Below the pieces are notes generated by a model. The model made no database searches, had not been told where the DNA came from, and worked only from the letters and a program-made list of their open reading frames with translations. The translations under genes were made by a program, and so were the position numbers. A stretch of 64,000 nt of DNA from Paraphysomonas bandaiensis (Eukaryota; Chrysophyceae). The stretch spans positions 186,001 to 250,000 of the forward strand of contig CBFFRP010000363.1 in assembly GCA_965644295.1 (NCBI GenBank), written 5' to 3'. Shown one piece after another: positions 10,871-22,170 of the stretch (positions are counted from its first letter, which is position 1; each line of letters opens with the position of its first letter).

Positions 10871-11647
10871 TTAAGCAGAAGCCTTCTCCGCACGCACCGT
10901 GCTCGCTACATGAAGAACTGGTGCAGTCATTTCATCGTACGAGTTCAGTGCAGCCTTCAAGGCGCCAATATATCGCATAATATGAGAATAAGGTGTCAAG
11001 TCCAATAGGCCAAATGCATCAGTGTGAATTTGATCGAGCTCTGGTAGAATTATCAAATCCGCAATTGTGGGTGCTTCCGTACCCGCTACGAAAGTATTGT
11101 TTTCCAAGTGGGTGTCCAGGAAACTAAGTGAGCGCTTCATTGCCTCCATATCAGCCTCTTTAATTTCCATCTTCAGAATAACTGCTGGTACAAGCAATTT
11201 CGAGGTAGACATGCGAGTGTTTGTATGGTTCCAATGTAACCACTGATTCACCCTGCGATATATAGCATGAAAATATATACCCAATGTCACAACAAATACA
11301 CTCACTTAGCGCGAACACGCAAATCTTCTGGATACCACGAGGTAAGTTTACGAGACTCAGCGAGATAGGTCAGGATAGCTGCCCCCTCTGACAGGCCCAG
11401 GTCCCCATCCTCAAGGAATGGCACCAATCCAGTTGGATTCACAGCAAGATATTCAGGTTTCTTGTTTTCGCCCGACATGATATTGATCTCGACTTCCTCG
11501 ACATCAATATTGGCTTCTCTGCAAAGCATGCGCACACTCCTAAAATAGTCCATCAGACACAGCACAGGCATTAGCAACAGATGATATCTACCTTGAAGGC
11601 TGAGAAAGGGGGAAAAAGTGCAACTTGGTTACGTTTGGTGTGGCCAT
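10871..11647 (-). CDS. Glutathione S-transferase, theta-like
   Basis: Three exons (11647-11592, 11539-11306 and 11252-10871) give 223 residues, the normal GST size. The N-terminal thioredoxin-like domain includes FFPLSQPSRSVRML, where the Ser in SQPSR is the likely glutathione-activating residue as in theta/phi types. It also contains NPTGLVPFLEDG with the cis-Pro, and LSEGAAILTYLAE with the Glu/Ser pair that contacts the gamma-glutamyl group. The helical C-terminal domain carries the conserved N-capping motif in APTIADLIILPEL. There is no transit peptide, so the enzyme should be cytosolic and conjugate glutathione to electrophiles or act as a peroxidase. The class assignment is approximate. 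The gene diverges from the oxidoreductase at 12032 with 384 bp between. Confidence 0.92.
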
Positions 11648-12031
11648 GGCTTATATATTATGTCTGATATTACACTGATTGTATTGTGAGGATGCTGTGC
11701 GCCTCAGATGCATGCAATGCAGTGCATATGGTGGATATGGTGGGGAGTCTAGAAGCAAGGCAGCAAGGATTCCTTGACACCCACCAGAACCACTCTAGAA
11801 CTACAGCATATGGTGTACAGACTGTACAATACGGAATACAGATATACAGCTATATTTACATGGAATTGAGGGTTTTCTACAAATTTCCGCTTTATAGCAC
11901 AAATGCGACTTATTTGCAAAAAAAGGCTTTATTTGTAATAACTCTCATAAAGCAAGATATAAGCTGCGCTAAACTAGTTGTATCGCTGTGACTAAGTTTA
12001 ATACGGATATAAACGTCACCTGAACTATAGA
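11648..12031. promoter_or_regulatory. Divergent intergenic region (GST / oxidoreductase)
   Basis: A 384 bp shared upstream region. A 101-codon frame overlaps it but shows no family features. No specific operator could be recognised. Confidence 0.45.
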
Positions 12032-12722
12032 ATGACCATTGTGGGTATCGTCGGAGCAGGAACATTCGGATACAAACTAGCTGTGTTGTTTCGGTGCAGT
12101 GGATTGGAAGTTATAGTGGGCTCTAGATCTGCACAGAGAGGCCAAGAGATCGCACGCTCGTTAGGTATATAATCCGTCAACCACAAGTAATTAATAACAG
12201 ATCTGTGTGATAGGATGCAGAGGAGGCAGTCAGCAGTATTGTATTGATAACTCAGACATCGTGTTCGCAGTTATTCCTTACATCGCTGAAGATGGCTGCG
12301 ACAATATGATTAAATTTCTTGACACTCATCGTTCGATTTTATCCGGAAAGTGTGTAGTGGACTTGTCGAATGTGTTTTACAGAACACTACCAAGTGATTT
12401 TGATGCATCAAAGTATTCATCGGGTCTGCAATATCATATTGACTACGTGAACGACCCCAGTATATCATTCGCAGCCGGGTATAAGGTTATTATGAATACC
12501 TCCCTTCTGACGACGAAGCAAGGGGTTGAGATATGCGGACACGACCGTGCAAAAAATGTGCTTAAGAGTGTCATAGAGTCAACTGGATGGTGGGCTTTAG
12601 ATAGGGGAGGAGTAGAGGCCGCCCCACTCTTGGAACCAAAAGGACCTAATCGTGAAAGGATTGATGACCCTCGTGGAATAGAACGCTTACAAAATATGGT
12701 GGGAGTGGAGTACTTTGAATGA
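12032..12722 (+). CDS. F420/NADP-oxidoreductase-like Rossmann protein
   Basis: Exons 12032-12164 and 12214-12722 are joined by a 49 bp intron within a Gly codon; the product is 213 residues. The start reads MTIVGIVGAGTFGYKLAVLF, a classic GxGxxG dinucleotide-binding fold. It is followed by VIVGSRS, the basic/Ser pattern favouring NADP. The next strand ends NSDIVFAVIPY, as in the F420-dependent NADP reductase-like family that also contains the STEAP reductase domain. The middle contains VVDLSNVFY, the usual position of the D-x-x-N segment. Substrate and direction are unknown; eukaryotic members generally do not use F420. No targeting sequence is evident. Confidence 0.85.
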
Positions 12723-13317
12723 AATTTGTCAAAATTGTATTTTGTGTGTATACGACAACATTATCTAAGTGTGAGTTAGGCAATAGTGGTTGTGAACTGT
12801 TGCTCGAATGGTGTTAACTCTTCAGTACTATAAGCATACATACGTAGACTAGCATTCTCTCCGTCATTAACGGGACTACCTTTAAAAATAAAGCATCTAG
12901 ATTCTAAACATATATTGACAATGATATTAAATTTTTGAGGATGCTTGAATTTCTAAGGGAAGTAGGATGTCCGCCAAATGTGCGTATGAAGTAGACAGTA
13001 GACCTATTTAGAACATGAACATATATAGTATATACGTATAATATCTAAATTTTTAAGCGAATGACATCTAGACACCTTGAAAAGTGATATGTCTGCGTCC
13101 AAATTTGCGATGAAATTGTAGCTCCGAAAGCTATTCAAAAAGTCAATTAATTGTAATGCCAGCAATAGGATGCTTGGTTAATTATTTAATATCTCTCACC
13201 AATTATTGCCAATAATTATTGCGCAAGCCTGGTATTTATGCCTAATCGAAAGTCCTTCTCCAACGATTAATTGTATCGTTTTTATTTATAAACAACAAGC
13301 TGTATTTAAATGCTGAG
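12723..13317. other. Convergent AT-rich gap, no gene seen
   Basis: AT-rich sequence with short palindromes such as AATAATTATTGCCAATAATTATT around 13198-13222. No coding frame is supported, and no clear transposon terminal repeats could be matched to the transposase-like gene on its right. Confidence 0.4.
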
Positions 13318-14721
13318 CTATATCGTGGCAGTAGTCTGTTCTAATGCATACATGTAGACCTGGTCAGCTAGCTGTCCACAGAAGCTGTGGTAATCATAGT
13401 CTTCACTTGCTACGTCGTTAATATCACGATAGGCATTAAACGTGTTCAGTAAAATACAGCCAAACACAAACGAATCCTGCTGACCCCTCTTACCCCTTGT
13501 ACCTTTACCCCCATGCTTGTGTGGCCATATGCAGTGTTCGATCTGCTGATTAAATAACTCGCATACACCAAACTTTTTCTCAAATGCGTCAATGGCAGGG
13601 CGATGCTGCTGAGTACTTGGTCGAGAATATCGTGTGTATGCATTGCTCAAGGCTGTCCGAATCTCAGCATCATTTTCACCACGCTGAGGCTTATCACAGT
13701 ACTGCACAATGATCTCACCTGTATTTCTGTTATAAACGCCAGCACAGTCCCCCACCTTGCATAACTTTTGCTTCAGCATGTCAGTTTGAAGCTTGAATCG
13801 ATTAGGGTGGACGACTCCAATGTACTTCACATTTTGTTCATTCAAGTAATCCCTCGTTAAGCTGGAATAGTTTAAAGAATCAAATATAAGTAGTGTATCA
13901 ACATCTTTATCAATATACGGGCCGTCCATAACACGCTTACACCACGTTTGAACTGCACGAGAACATGTAAAAGACGCTTCGTCTAATTGATTAACATCAT
14001 GAAGATGGAAATGCATTAAATAGGGTAAGCCATTAGACAAAATAGATGCTAGATGGTAGAACCACAGCCCCACCCTATCAGGCTTGCTGAAAATTACACG
14101 AACCTTATCATTGTCAATAAGAAAGTGTAGCAACGTTTCGTCACCCACAACATAGGTACCAATATGTCTGACAATACTCATAAAATTAGAAGACAACTCC
14201 TCCAAATATGTGTTGTCAACCAAAAAATGGGACAGAACAAGTTCACAGCCGACGATTCCTATCATTTTGACGGCGTATTTCTCCTCAAAATATTTCTTGA
14301 ATGCTTGGATTTGAAGGCGCAAAGGACGGGTTTGTTCTCTAACATCATCGGGTGAACATTGTTCACCATAAATCCTAATTTTAATGGCCAACAAGCAATA
14401 TATCTTCTGTAAAGACAACCGAAGAAACCATCCATTGTAGTATTTGAGGTCATCTTCAGGAATATCTGATGCAATTTTGGTTACGAAATCAGGCGGAAGA
14501 AACTTCAAGAAAATTTCCAGAAGAGATGATTTTTGACTTTCTTTGTGTACATTAAAACACAGATGACGCTTCTCTTGTATTGCATGATGCCGCCTGAATG
14601 ACTCTTGGTTAAAATCAATCAAACGCCATGGTCTTGTTATTGTTTCGTTGGAGTTGGACTCCAGTTGCTGTGTATGCCTCCTCTTGGTCCCTTTCCTGTG
14701 CTGAGTTGCTCCTGTATTCAT
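13318..14721 (-). CDS. PiggyBac-like transposase-derived protein, third catalytic Asp apparently lost
   Basis: One intronless exon encodes 467 residues. The order of motifs is that of the DDE_Tnp_1_7 (piggyBac) family. VVGDETLLHF carries the first Asp. The KPDRVGLWFYHLASI block that follows the first motif is well conserved. LLIFDSLNYSSLTRDYL carries the second Asp, followed by VGVVHPNR-type sequence. At the position of the third motif (family pattern GVDxxDQ) the protein reads GVCELFNQQI, with Cys where the Asp should be. The N-terminus is basic. The frame is intact from start to stop with no internal stop, yet no obvious terminal inverted repeats with flanking TTAA duplications could be matched. 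Intact frame plus an altered active site suggests a domesticated or recently inactivated copy. Confidence 0.78.
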   Translation of the reverse strand: MNTGATQHRKGTKRRHTQQLESNSNETITRPWRLIDFNQESFRRHHAIQEKRHLCFNVHKESQKSSLLEIFLKFLPPDFVTKIASDIPEDDLKYYNGWFLRLSLQKIYCLLAIKIRIYGEQCSPDDVREQTRPLRLQIQAFKKYFEEKYAVKMIGIVGCELVLSHFLVDNTYLEELSSNFMSIVRHIGTYVVGDETLLHFLIDNDKVRVIFSKPDRVGLWFYHLASILSNGLPYLMHFHLHDVNQLDEASFTCSRAVQTWCKRVMDGPYIDKDVDTLLIFDSLNYSSLTRDYLNEQNVKYIGVVHPNRFKLQTDMLKQKLCKVGDCAGVYNRNTGEIIVQYCDKPQRGENDAEIRTALSNAYTRYSRPSTQQHRPAIDAFEKKFGVCELFNQQIEHCIWPHKHGGKGTRGKRGQQDSFVFGCILLNTFNAYRDINDVASEDYDYHSFCGQLADQVYMYALEQTTATI

Positions 14722-15235
14722 TGTTAGTTGTTAACAGTAGCAATCGATGTCAATTACCTGCACTTTAACTGAATATGTGACTGTCAAGTCAGCAGTGTTG
14801 GTGGAAGTGTCGTTAAACAAGTTCTTTGAAGGAGTCTACATGCATACAGCAAGATCCTACTACGATACATACAGTGTATACTTTACCGTATAATGGTACA
14901 CAGGTACACAGATACGGTTGTACTGTCGTACGTGTCCGGGTGTACACAGGGAGGGCAGGGAAATGTCCGTAAGAATTGTGCATGTACGGTTCGTGTACAT
15001 GTACATGTACAGCAGTATGTGTATGTGCGTGGATAGATGTATATACAGCCCATCCATATATACGTGCTTGCATTGATTGGGGAGCTGTTACGAGGGATGA
15101 AGCTGCGCATATGCACATGCACAGGGAAGAGATGCGCATACAATTAACTTCCAATGGTTGCAATTGAACACACTTCAGTTCATTTATAACCTCATAGCAT
15201 ATATCGATACGATTTCATATCAGTAAATACAGCTG
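14722..15235. promoter_or_regulatory. Divergent intergenic region (transposase-like / Hint gene)
   Basis: About 514 bp. It contains palindromic TGTACATGTACATGTACA near 14994-15011 and a GTATATACAGC tract. Several overlapping frames of 60 to 116 codons have no family features and are probably spurious. Confidence 0.4.
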
Positions 15236-16783
15236 ATGCAACAGATGCTGCGTCTGCTACTGGGCTATTGTGCCCTGCAGATGACCTATCTCACTACCGT
15301 TGCTTCGGCTAGCTCCTATACGATGCATGCAGCATACGATATGAGAGAAAATGCAAAGATTGTGTTCTATGAGAAAGCACAGCGAGATATGTATGCAGTG
15401 CTAACAGAGCAGACAGAGACAGCGACTTACGACATGACACTGTCAACTTTCTCCTCCGGATATATTGTTGGTAAGCTCTATTCGGATAGCTCTGATTGTT
15501 CTGGTAAGCCAGATACGGAATACGGTCAGTAGTTGATGTTTACCAATCATATTCTAACTTATGTTATCGCTTGGTTAGGTTTACAGCTAGGTAAATGTGT
15601 GGCACTTGACGGCAGCTCATTTCTCTACACATGTTCAACTGACGACAGTACTGGTGAAGTTGAACAGCTGATACATGTATATGAAGGAAGTTTGGAATGC
15701 GAGGGAACAGCATCGTCAGGTATAGTCGACACAACTAATGAGTGTGGAATGCATAATGATGGGGGCTCTTCAATGGCAACCTACTGCACTCATAGCACAG
15801 AGCCGTGGATATCTGCCGGTGGTGTATATGGAACCATGTGAGTTTCTTCTATAATGTGTCTAGTGTTTATGAGATCTACTATTAGAGGTTACAGTGATCT
15901 GTCAGAATGCGAACTTGGAGATGAGCAACACGCATACGACTACACTGCCACTCTACTGGGTCACTGCATTCGACTTTCGAATGGCGCGTCCGGTCGATTC
16001 AAGAGATGCAACGAAAAATCTGTGGTAATTGATTACTATTCAGATGCGCCAGATTGCTCTGGTGCGGAAAGTACTTACACAGAAGATCAAGAAAGTTGTG
16101 CCTTTCTAGACGATGACTACTATGGATATGGAGTTGTAGAAGCATACACTAACTATTGTGTTTCTGATCACGTAGACGATCAAAACTTATGCTTCCCAGG
16201 AGACAGTCTGGTGTTATTAGAATCGGGTGAACCTCAAGAAATATCAGCGGTGTCGATTGGTGACCGAGTCCTCTCTGTTGATTACTTGGGGAATATGGCG
16301 TTTGCAGACGTTGTGTTTGTACCACACAGCGGGAACAATAATACTGCAACATGTGTGACTATCAAGACAACCTCTGGTCATACAATCCGCATGACCAAAG
16401 GTCATTTGCTACCTGCAGGAAGCTGCACCGCTGCAAACACTTCATTCCCGTTTTTACGAGCGGATGAGGTTTATACTGGTATATGTGTTCACACTATACA
16501 GGGTGTTGAGAGAGTAATTTTTGTCTCACAATCCATCTGTATTGGAACATATACAATTGTGACTTCGCAGCCTAGTGGAATGGTAGTTGTAGATAATGTG
16601 GTGGCCTCCTCATTCGGCGTGAGTCATCTAGCCGTCAACTTGTATTACACACTGCACCGCAAGACCTATGACATTCTCAACTTTTTCGACATTGACACCT
16701 CCATGCTAAATTCCAGTATTATCGTACGGACCAACTCTTTCGTTGGTAACATATTTCTGGCTTTTGTTCATGCATTATATTAA
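15236..16783 (+). CDS. Secreted cysteine-rich protein with C-terminal Hint (hedgehog/intein) autoprocessing domain
   Basis: Three exons (15236-15524, 15579-15837 and 15886-16783) give 481 residues with a signal peptide (MQQMLRLLLGYCALQ...ASA). The N-terminal half has at least two copies of a Cys module built on YSDxSxCS...LGxC...C...EC; for example YSDSSDCSG and YSDAPDCSG. From Cys285 the sequence is a Hint domain. It starts CFPGDSLVLLESGE, has the block-B TxxH as Thr353-Lys-Gly-His356 (TKGHLLPAG), and ends with VVVDNVVASSF, matching the hedgehog NxxxAS strand. All catalytic positions for the N-S acyl shift appear intact, so the secreted N-part may be released or transferred to a nucleophile. 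The residue before the Cys is Leu, not Gly. The exon 1 donor is a weak GTCAGT at 15525; a stronger GTAAGC at 15504 would remove 7 codons but spoil the module spacing. Confidence 0.85.
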
Positions 16784-17673
16784 ACACATTTTTCAAATAC
16801 AGATCAGAATCAGAGTCGTTCTTTGCGTGACTTATTTTTATTAGTTATTACTGTGTGATACGTGACTCCTTTTATATGTTTCATGAGTTTCGTACGAAAA
16901 ATGTGAAGAAAGGTGGACGAGCCATTCTCACTTTCTGAACCCCCCCTCGTTTCCTTACAACGCATATTCCCATCTGTGATATTGTAATGTGAGGGGTAAT
17001 AAGTCTTGTAATGATGACATTAATTTATTTCTGTGGAACCATCGCCGTTGAAATTACATTTTATCGTAATCCCGTACGTATAATTGTATAAATAGTGCAT
17101 TGGCTTCATATGAGAAAGTAAGCAGGTAGAATATAGAATTTAGTTCGAAATGGTCGTATCGGCATCCTTTGTATATTTTTGTTCAAAGATGCCTCTAATA
17201 TTGAGACAACAATTATCTGTATTCCAGCCATAGTTGTATCTCAGTAATATAGAGTATTTTTTGCTTCAATTTGTTTTCGAAAACATATGATGCTGACTGC
17301 CGATACGTAAGAACCAATCAATATATTTAACAATATATTGCAATTCAATATATTGTTTCCTAGCCCTGGTAAGAAGTCTTGAGATTATAGATTAAGTGTG
17401 ATGCTAGTATCCTAGATTAGAAAATAATATGTACGAAATACATCGAAGTCAGAGCATAATTGGTACCAATACATATCTCCACCATCTAGCTGAAGCGAGC
17501 ATAATCAATAATAAATTCATAAATTCTCTTCGTTTAATAGGTATTCTAACAATTAACCAGTTAACCAGGCCTGTACCACTTACATGCTACAGAGAACATC
17601 AATTGACAAGCAAACAAACACTCACAGGCTGAACCACTGCTTATGTACAACTGTATAATTACAATGTAGAGTA
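16784..17673. other. Convergent AT-rich gap, no gene seen
   Basis: AT-rich sequence. Around 17320-17356 it has closely spaced CAATATATTG palindromes, also seen at 39830-39850. No coding frame with support; the 67-codon frame at 17429 is probably chance. Confidence 0.45.
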
Positions 17674-20286
17674 CTAATCTGCTTTATGTTCATCCATACG
17701 ACCTACGCTCCCCTTGCTCACATTAGAAGGAGGACGGCCTGGTGGGCCCCTGGGTGGTGCTCTTGGGTGCATCGGCCTAGGTGGTGGAAGCACCCCTGGA
17801 GGTAGTCCCCTTGGTCGATTTCTCAGGGCAGGCGGAGGGTCACGAGGTGGAGGGATAGTGGCGTCTCCACCTCCATGTCCTGGTGGAGGTGGGCGAGACC
17901 TTGGAGGGGCGGGGCGGAAAGGTTGAGGTGGTTGAGAACCTCCGGTCGGGGGCATACGCTTTGGAGGGGATACGGTTTGCATCGTGTCACCGGCAATAGG
18001 TGGAGGTCGTCGGTTTCTTTTTTCCAACGGAGAAGGGGCAGAAGCCGAACTCTGTCTTGCTGGGGAAACAAAAGTAATATCACTGGTGCTTTTAGGTGGT
18101 TTCGTTGTTGCACTTTGAACATTCAGTGATGTATCTGACTTTCCGCTGGAACTGTGTTGCTTGCGGCTCTTCATTCCAGATGACGACGGCCGGCAAGATC
18201 CCACATTCGGTGTGATCGAATATGCACTGCTAGGCGACTCTTCGCTGCTTTCAGCGGTCTACAATCACCACGTGAATTGGTGAGAAATTATACCTTAAAA
18301 CTATACCTGACGCGAGTGTTTCGTAGGAGATGGTGAAGGAGCTACAAGGTACTATCAGAAAACCAAAATAAGTTAAATATTATCTTACCTGAGGTTGGAG
18401 GGGGACGAACACCACGAGGAGGAAAACTGATATCTGCTTCGGATTCTATATATAAACGCAATTAGCATAGTTTCCAGCAACATAGGTATCTCATAGTGCA
18501 CATATAATGAATCATCCGCTGTACCGACCTTGGTGTGCCTCACCACCAATCAGTGGCTGCTTCTCGTCATCGTTATCATCTCTACACATGGTATACATAA
18601 GATATTCTAGAATCCGATGAACAAAGCATTGGGGATATAAAAACATAACAGTAGCTTATGCTGTGTTCATATATCACACATACAAAAGCATTCAAATCAC
18701 CTTCGCGCGTCGAAAATATTTTTCGTAGAACTTTTCTGTGTAAATAAACAGCGAGTAAGTTACGAACAACACCACATTTAAAAGAAACGTAAAAGGCACG
18801 CAAGCTATAAGACGAGAAGGTCGTATACCTTTCTGGATAAGTTCTTGGACGATCCGAGGCCTTTGTTCCTGCTACGACTGGATGCAGTTCCTCCGACATC
18901 GTTGTTATATCCACCCTCCGATACACCTTTCTCGATATCATTCCACATGTTCCACAAATCCTTCTTTTCTTCTTCTTTCCTTGCTGCAAACACGAGAAGA
19001 GACCCAATAACTTTAAGACTCTGTACACAGTACACACATCCTAACTAGAACTGCTACATACCGGTAGCAATAACTTGAGCCTCCATTTGAATAGCTTTAA
19101 TCTCTTGCTCTGGTATCTTTATCATGTCACTAAAAGCAAACGTAAATCTTTAATGTACCTTCCTTCAACCAAGCACTAATGCAAGGAAATAACAACATAC
19201 GCATGTATATATGCACGCATTTCGATTGCCAAGATGTGGTGCCGACTTACCGCACCGGCAAAGACCCGTCTGCCCCATCCCATGCGCTACCATATATTTG
19301 CCTATATCAGCAAAACTGTTCAGCTTCGAATGAGTTTAATCTGTACATAGCAATAACATTTCCGGAATAGTATCCACGGTCAAAATAACATTATTAACCA
19401 CTAACATAAATAGTGGTCAATTCCACATGAAAAGTAGCGCACAAGCGGCACTGACAACAACTACACTACTCTCCAACCTGCCCTTGGAGTTAAACCTTTC
19501 AACTCTGTCCTCCACAGACGCTGCAATATCCCTACGCGTCTGTATTTCAGTTCTCTTACGCCGCATATTCGTCAATTTCGCCTACAACAAATGTCCCATA
19601 ATGGCAGTTCACATAATTGATTTATCAAACCCACCTTCATACGATCTATTCTCCCCATAATGGTTCGTTCCCTGTCCTGTACCCTCTCCACTCGTATTTC
19701 TTCTAGCTCAAGAGACGAGAACATCGGGTTGTATGGACATATACGCTTCACCAGATACATACATGTGAAGAACAGAACGCCGATGAGAGCCGCCAAGAAT
19801 ACAACTGCAGTGGTGAGCATTAGAATCTCTCGCATATGTTACATCAATAACACATGTGCTCCAGAGCATACATATAACCCACATCATGCAGAGCCCACCG
19901 CACATATAAAGGCAATCAAACATATAAGGTCCACAGCTCATAGAGCCTGTATCGAACAGCGTCTACAGCACATACAGTCTGTAGTATGAATAGTCTGTGG
20001 TACAATAATGACTATACGGCATATACCACACAGCTCACAGGGCCTCTATCAAATGGTGCATACAGTCACTGCATCTACTCCACGTATTGTATGTATGACA
20101 TGGCATATGGTCAATGGAGCGGTGTGATATGTACTCACAGGTGCCCTTGCGCTCCTCACTCTGTCTGTTGTACTGCCTCCTCTCCCTTGACAGAGCCTGC
20201 GCGTGAACTGATGATAATGTACAGAGTACCCATACGAAGAGCAGCAGAGGATCAAAAGGAAAGAAAGTGGCTAATCTCATCGCCAT
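17674..20286 (-). CDS. Single-pass membrane protein with coiled-coil and proline-rich cytoplasmic tail, 11 exons
   Basis: Exons are 20286-20160, 19828-19635, 19581-19478, 19301-19251, 19129-19062, 18983-18829, 18735-18701, 18581-18529, 18445-18389, 18341-18307 and 18258-17674; all phases agree, giving 487 residues. A signal peptide (ending SSVHAQA) is followed by a very short lumenal segment and one span (about residues 44-65, TAVVFLAALIGVLFF). A Glu/Arg-rich helix likely to be coiled coil comes next, then a Trp-containing acidic segment. The last 150 residues are Pro/Arg-rich (RPPPPGHGGG, RDPPPALRN), like ligands for SH3, WW or profilin-type partners. I cannot name a family. The first junction is uncertain: I used donor 20159, because the better-looking GTGAGT at 20138 would create a stop with this acceptor. 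Confidence 0.7.
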
Positions 20287-20816
20287 AACATACAATTTAA
20301 ACTAACTTACGTACCAGTGAGAATAACGCACACATACATGCATACATACATACATACATACATACATACATACATACATACATACATACATACATACATA
20401 CATACATACATACATACATACATACATACATACATACATACATACATACATACATACATACATACATACATACATACATACATACATACATACATACATA
20501 CATACATACATACATACATACATACATACATACATACATACATACATACATGCATACATACATACATGCATACTACAGCCGTATGTTTGGTTTAACGAAT
20601 GAAAAACCTTCCTAGGAGTAATCATTATTTTGATTGGTGTATGTGTGCGGTGCCTCTGGTCCCTGTGTTTTATATCGCACACTGCCTGTGATCTATTCTA
20701 ACTGTAACTATCTTTGGCCACATATCTTCTAATCTTAGAGTATCATCAACTGATTACCATGTACATGTTGTCATTATATCCACCTATTAGTTTTTATTTC
20801 ACACAGCGTATACAGT
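20287..20816. promoter_or_regulatory. Divergent intergenic region with CATA array
   Basis: The shared upstream region of the membrane-protein gene (minus) and the hypothetical gene at 20817 (plus). Nearly half of its 530 bp is the tetranucleotide array. Confidence 0.5.
20331..20574. repeat. (CATA)n / (TATG)n microsatellite, about 60 units
   Basis: About 244 bp of CATA repeats, with CATG interruptions at both edges (CATGCATAC). It begins 45 bp upstream of the minus-strand start codon at 20286 and ends 242 bp before the plus-strand start at 20817. Confidence 0.97.
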
Positions 20817-21581
20817 ATGTATGTAATGAGTCTGTTTGCAGCCACACCGGCTCCCATCTCTCCTCTAGAGGAGTCCCCTGAAACGAATTCATCTCATCGT
20901 AGTCATCGACGAAACAGTCGACGTGGAAGCAACAGTAGCCGCCGTAACAGTCTCAGCCTGCGAGGTAAAACTGATGAAGACGAACGATATCTGAGCTACT
21001 CAAAACGACTGACACCAGGACAGAACCTCAAGAGAACAATTACCACATCAAGCCTCACACTCTTTCAGTGCTGGTTTGTTGTATTACCGAAGGATGAAAA
21101 CGGTGAGGTGTTAGTGCAGGATCTCATTAATCGGCTTCATGCAGCAGCAGTTTTAAGAAGTCCCGAAGATGATGAGGAGTTCAAGCGTGCTTGTTCTGGG
21201 CCGCGCATATCTTTTGATTCTTTTATTGAAGCCCTTGCTGTTTCTAAAGTTTATGAACGAAGCCGCTGTCGAGATGCGAAGCTGGCAGACGAAAAATTGA
21301 TTATTGTCCCGGAGAAAAAGGGCCGCCGCAAGGCTAGTATCGCGGAATATTTTGACCCAGATAACATCTCCAGGCGGAGAAGTAACAGCGTCATTGAGCT
21401 ATTAAAATTGTCTCGTGGGGGAGCATCTGTTGGATCTGACAAAGTGAAGACTTATGACGTCAAGCGTGAGATACCATCACCTGCGCCGGTCGAAAAAAAG
21501 CCGCAGGTTGTATCAGTGTCGACAGCTTTCTTCACCCGTGAAAAAATGGGACGTATTGGGAAGAATAAGTTCGTCTTTTAA
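20817..21581 (+). CDS. Hypothetical basic, Ser/Arg-rich protein with a possible degenerate EF-hand pair
   Basis: A single exon encodes 254 residues. The N-terminal 50 residues are very rich in Ser, Arg and Asn (SSHRSHRRNSRRGSNSS), with many RxxS kinase-like sites; similar RRxS sites recur at RRKASIAEYF and SRRRSNSVIE. Between about residues 85 and 145 the patterns KDENGEVLVQDLINRL and ISFDSFIEALAV resemble calcium-binding helix-loop-helix halves, but the loops lack a full set of liganding residues. No membrane span. I do not recognise a family; a phosphoregulated cytosolic or axonemal protein is conceivable. Upstream coding exons cannot be excluded because the first ATG lies in a TATG-rich tract. 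Confidence 0.6.
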   Translation: MYVMSLFAATPAPISPLEESPETNSSHRSHRRNSRRGSNSSRRNSLSLRGKTDEDERYLSYSKRLTPGQNLKRTITTSSLTLFQCWFVVLPKDENGEVLVQDLINRLHAAAVLRSPEDDEEFKRACSGPRISFDSFIEALAVSKVYERSRCRDAKLADEKLIIVPEKKGRRKASIAEYFDPDNISRRRSNSVIELLKLSRGGASVGSDKVKTYDVKREIPSPAPVEKKPQVVSVSTAFFTREKMGRIGKNKFVF

Positions 21582-22170
21582 AACACTATTGCTAACTGGC
21601 GCTTATAGAAATAAATAAATTTGTAGATCTTTTCAGTGTTGGAAATGTACTCGTGCAGTCTTTTATGAATTTAAAGTCAACATCACCAGCTGACTGCCGA
21701 TATTGCTATTTTGTATTGAGATATTATTGAATGATTCAATCACACGAAATAATCGTATATAATGGATGGTATTTTCATATTTTTTTTATAGTTTGCCCTT
21801 TTAAACAGATATATTGAATATTAAAATTCAATTGTGATCATACATCTCACGAAATGGCTAAACACTGTAAACTCTACGAGGACTACATCTGACACGTAGT
21901 AATTTTACGCACTATGTGTGAATATTGAATATGACTTTATGTTCATAACATTCTAGATGTAAAAAGTATAGTTGTAGATTACTCTTCACTCTTCAAACAG
22001 CAGACACCAACCCACAAAATCAAATTGCACATGCACTACTTTCCAGCAAAGGTAGGAACACTTCAAGAAAAACTTTATCCTACAATCATATTTATATATT
22101 TAAGTTTGTGTGTAGCACACATTAAAAGCGCTCTACATAGAGGCAGTCGTACTACTGAATCTTACATGCA
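21582..22170. other. Convergent AT-rich gap, no gene seen
   Basis: AT-rich 3' flanks of two converging genes. No repeat, RNA gene or coding frame was recognised. Confidence 0.5.

Noticed and set aside
13100-14800. Terminal inverted repeats with TTAA duplications around the piggyBac-like gene
   Set aside because: TTAA occurs on both sides (for example 13266 and 14735), but no matching inverted sequence adjoins these sites.
14814-15167. Overlapping 63 to 116 codon frames on both strands
   Set aside because: They come from TACATG/GTACAT-rich promoter sequence and are not supported by splice sites or protein features.
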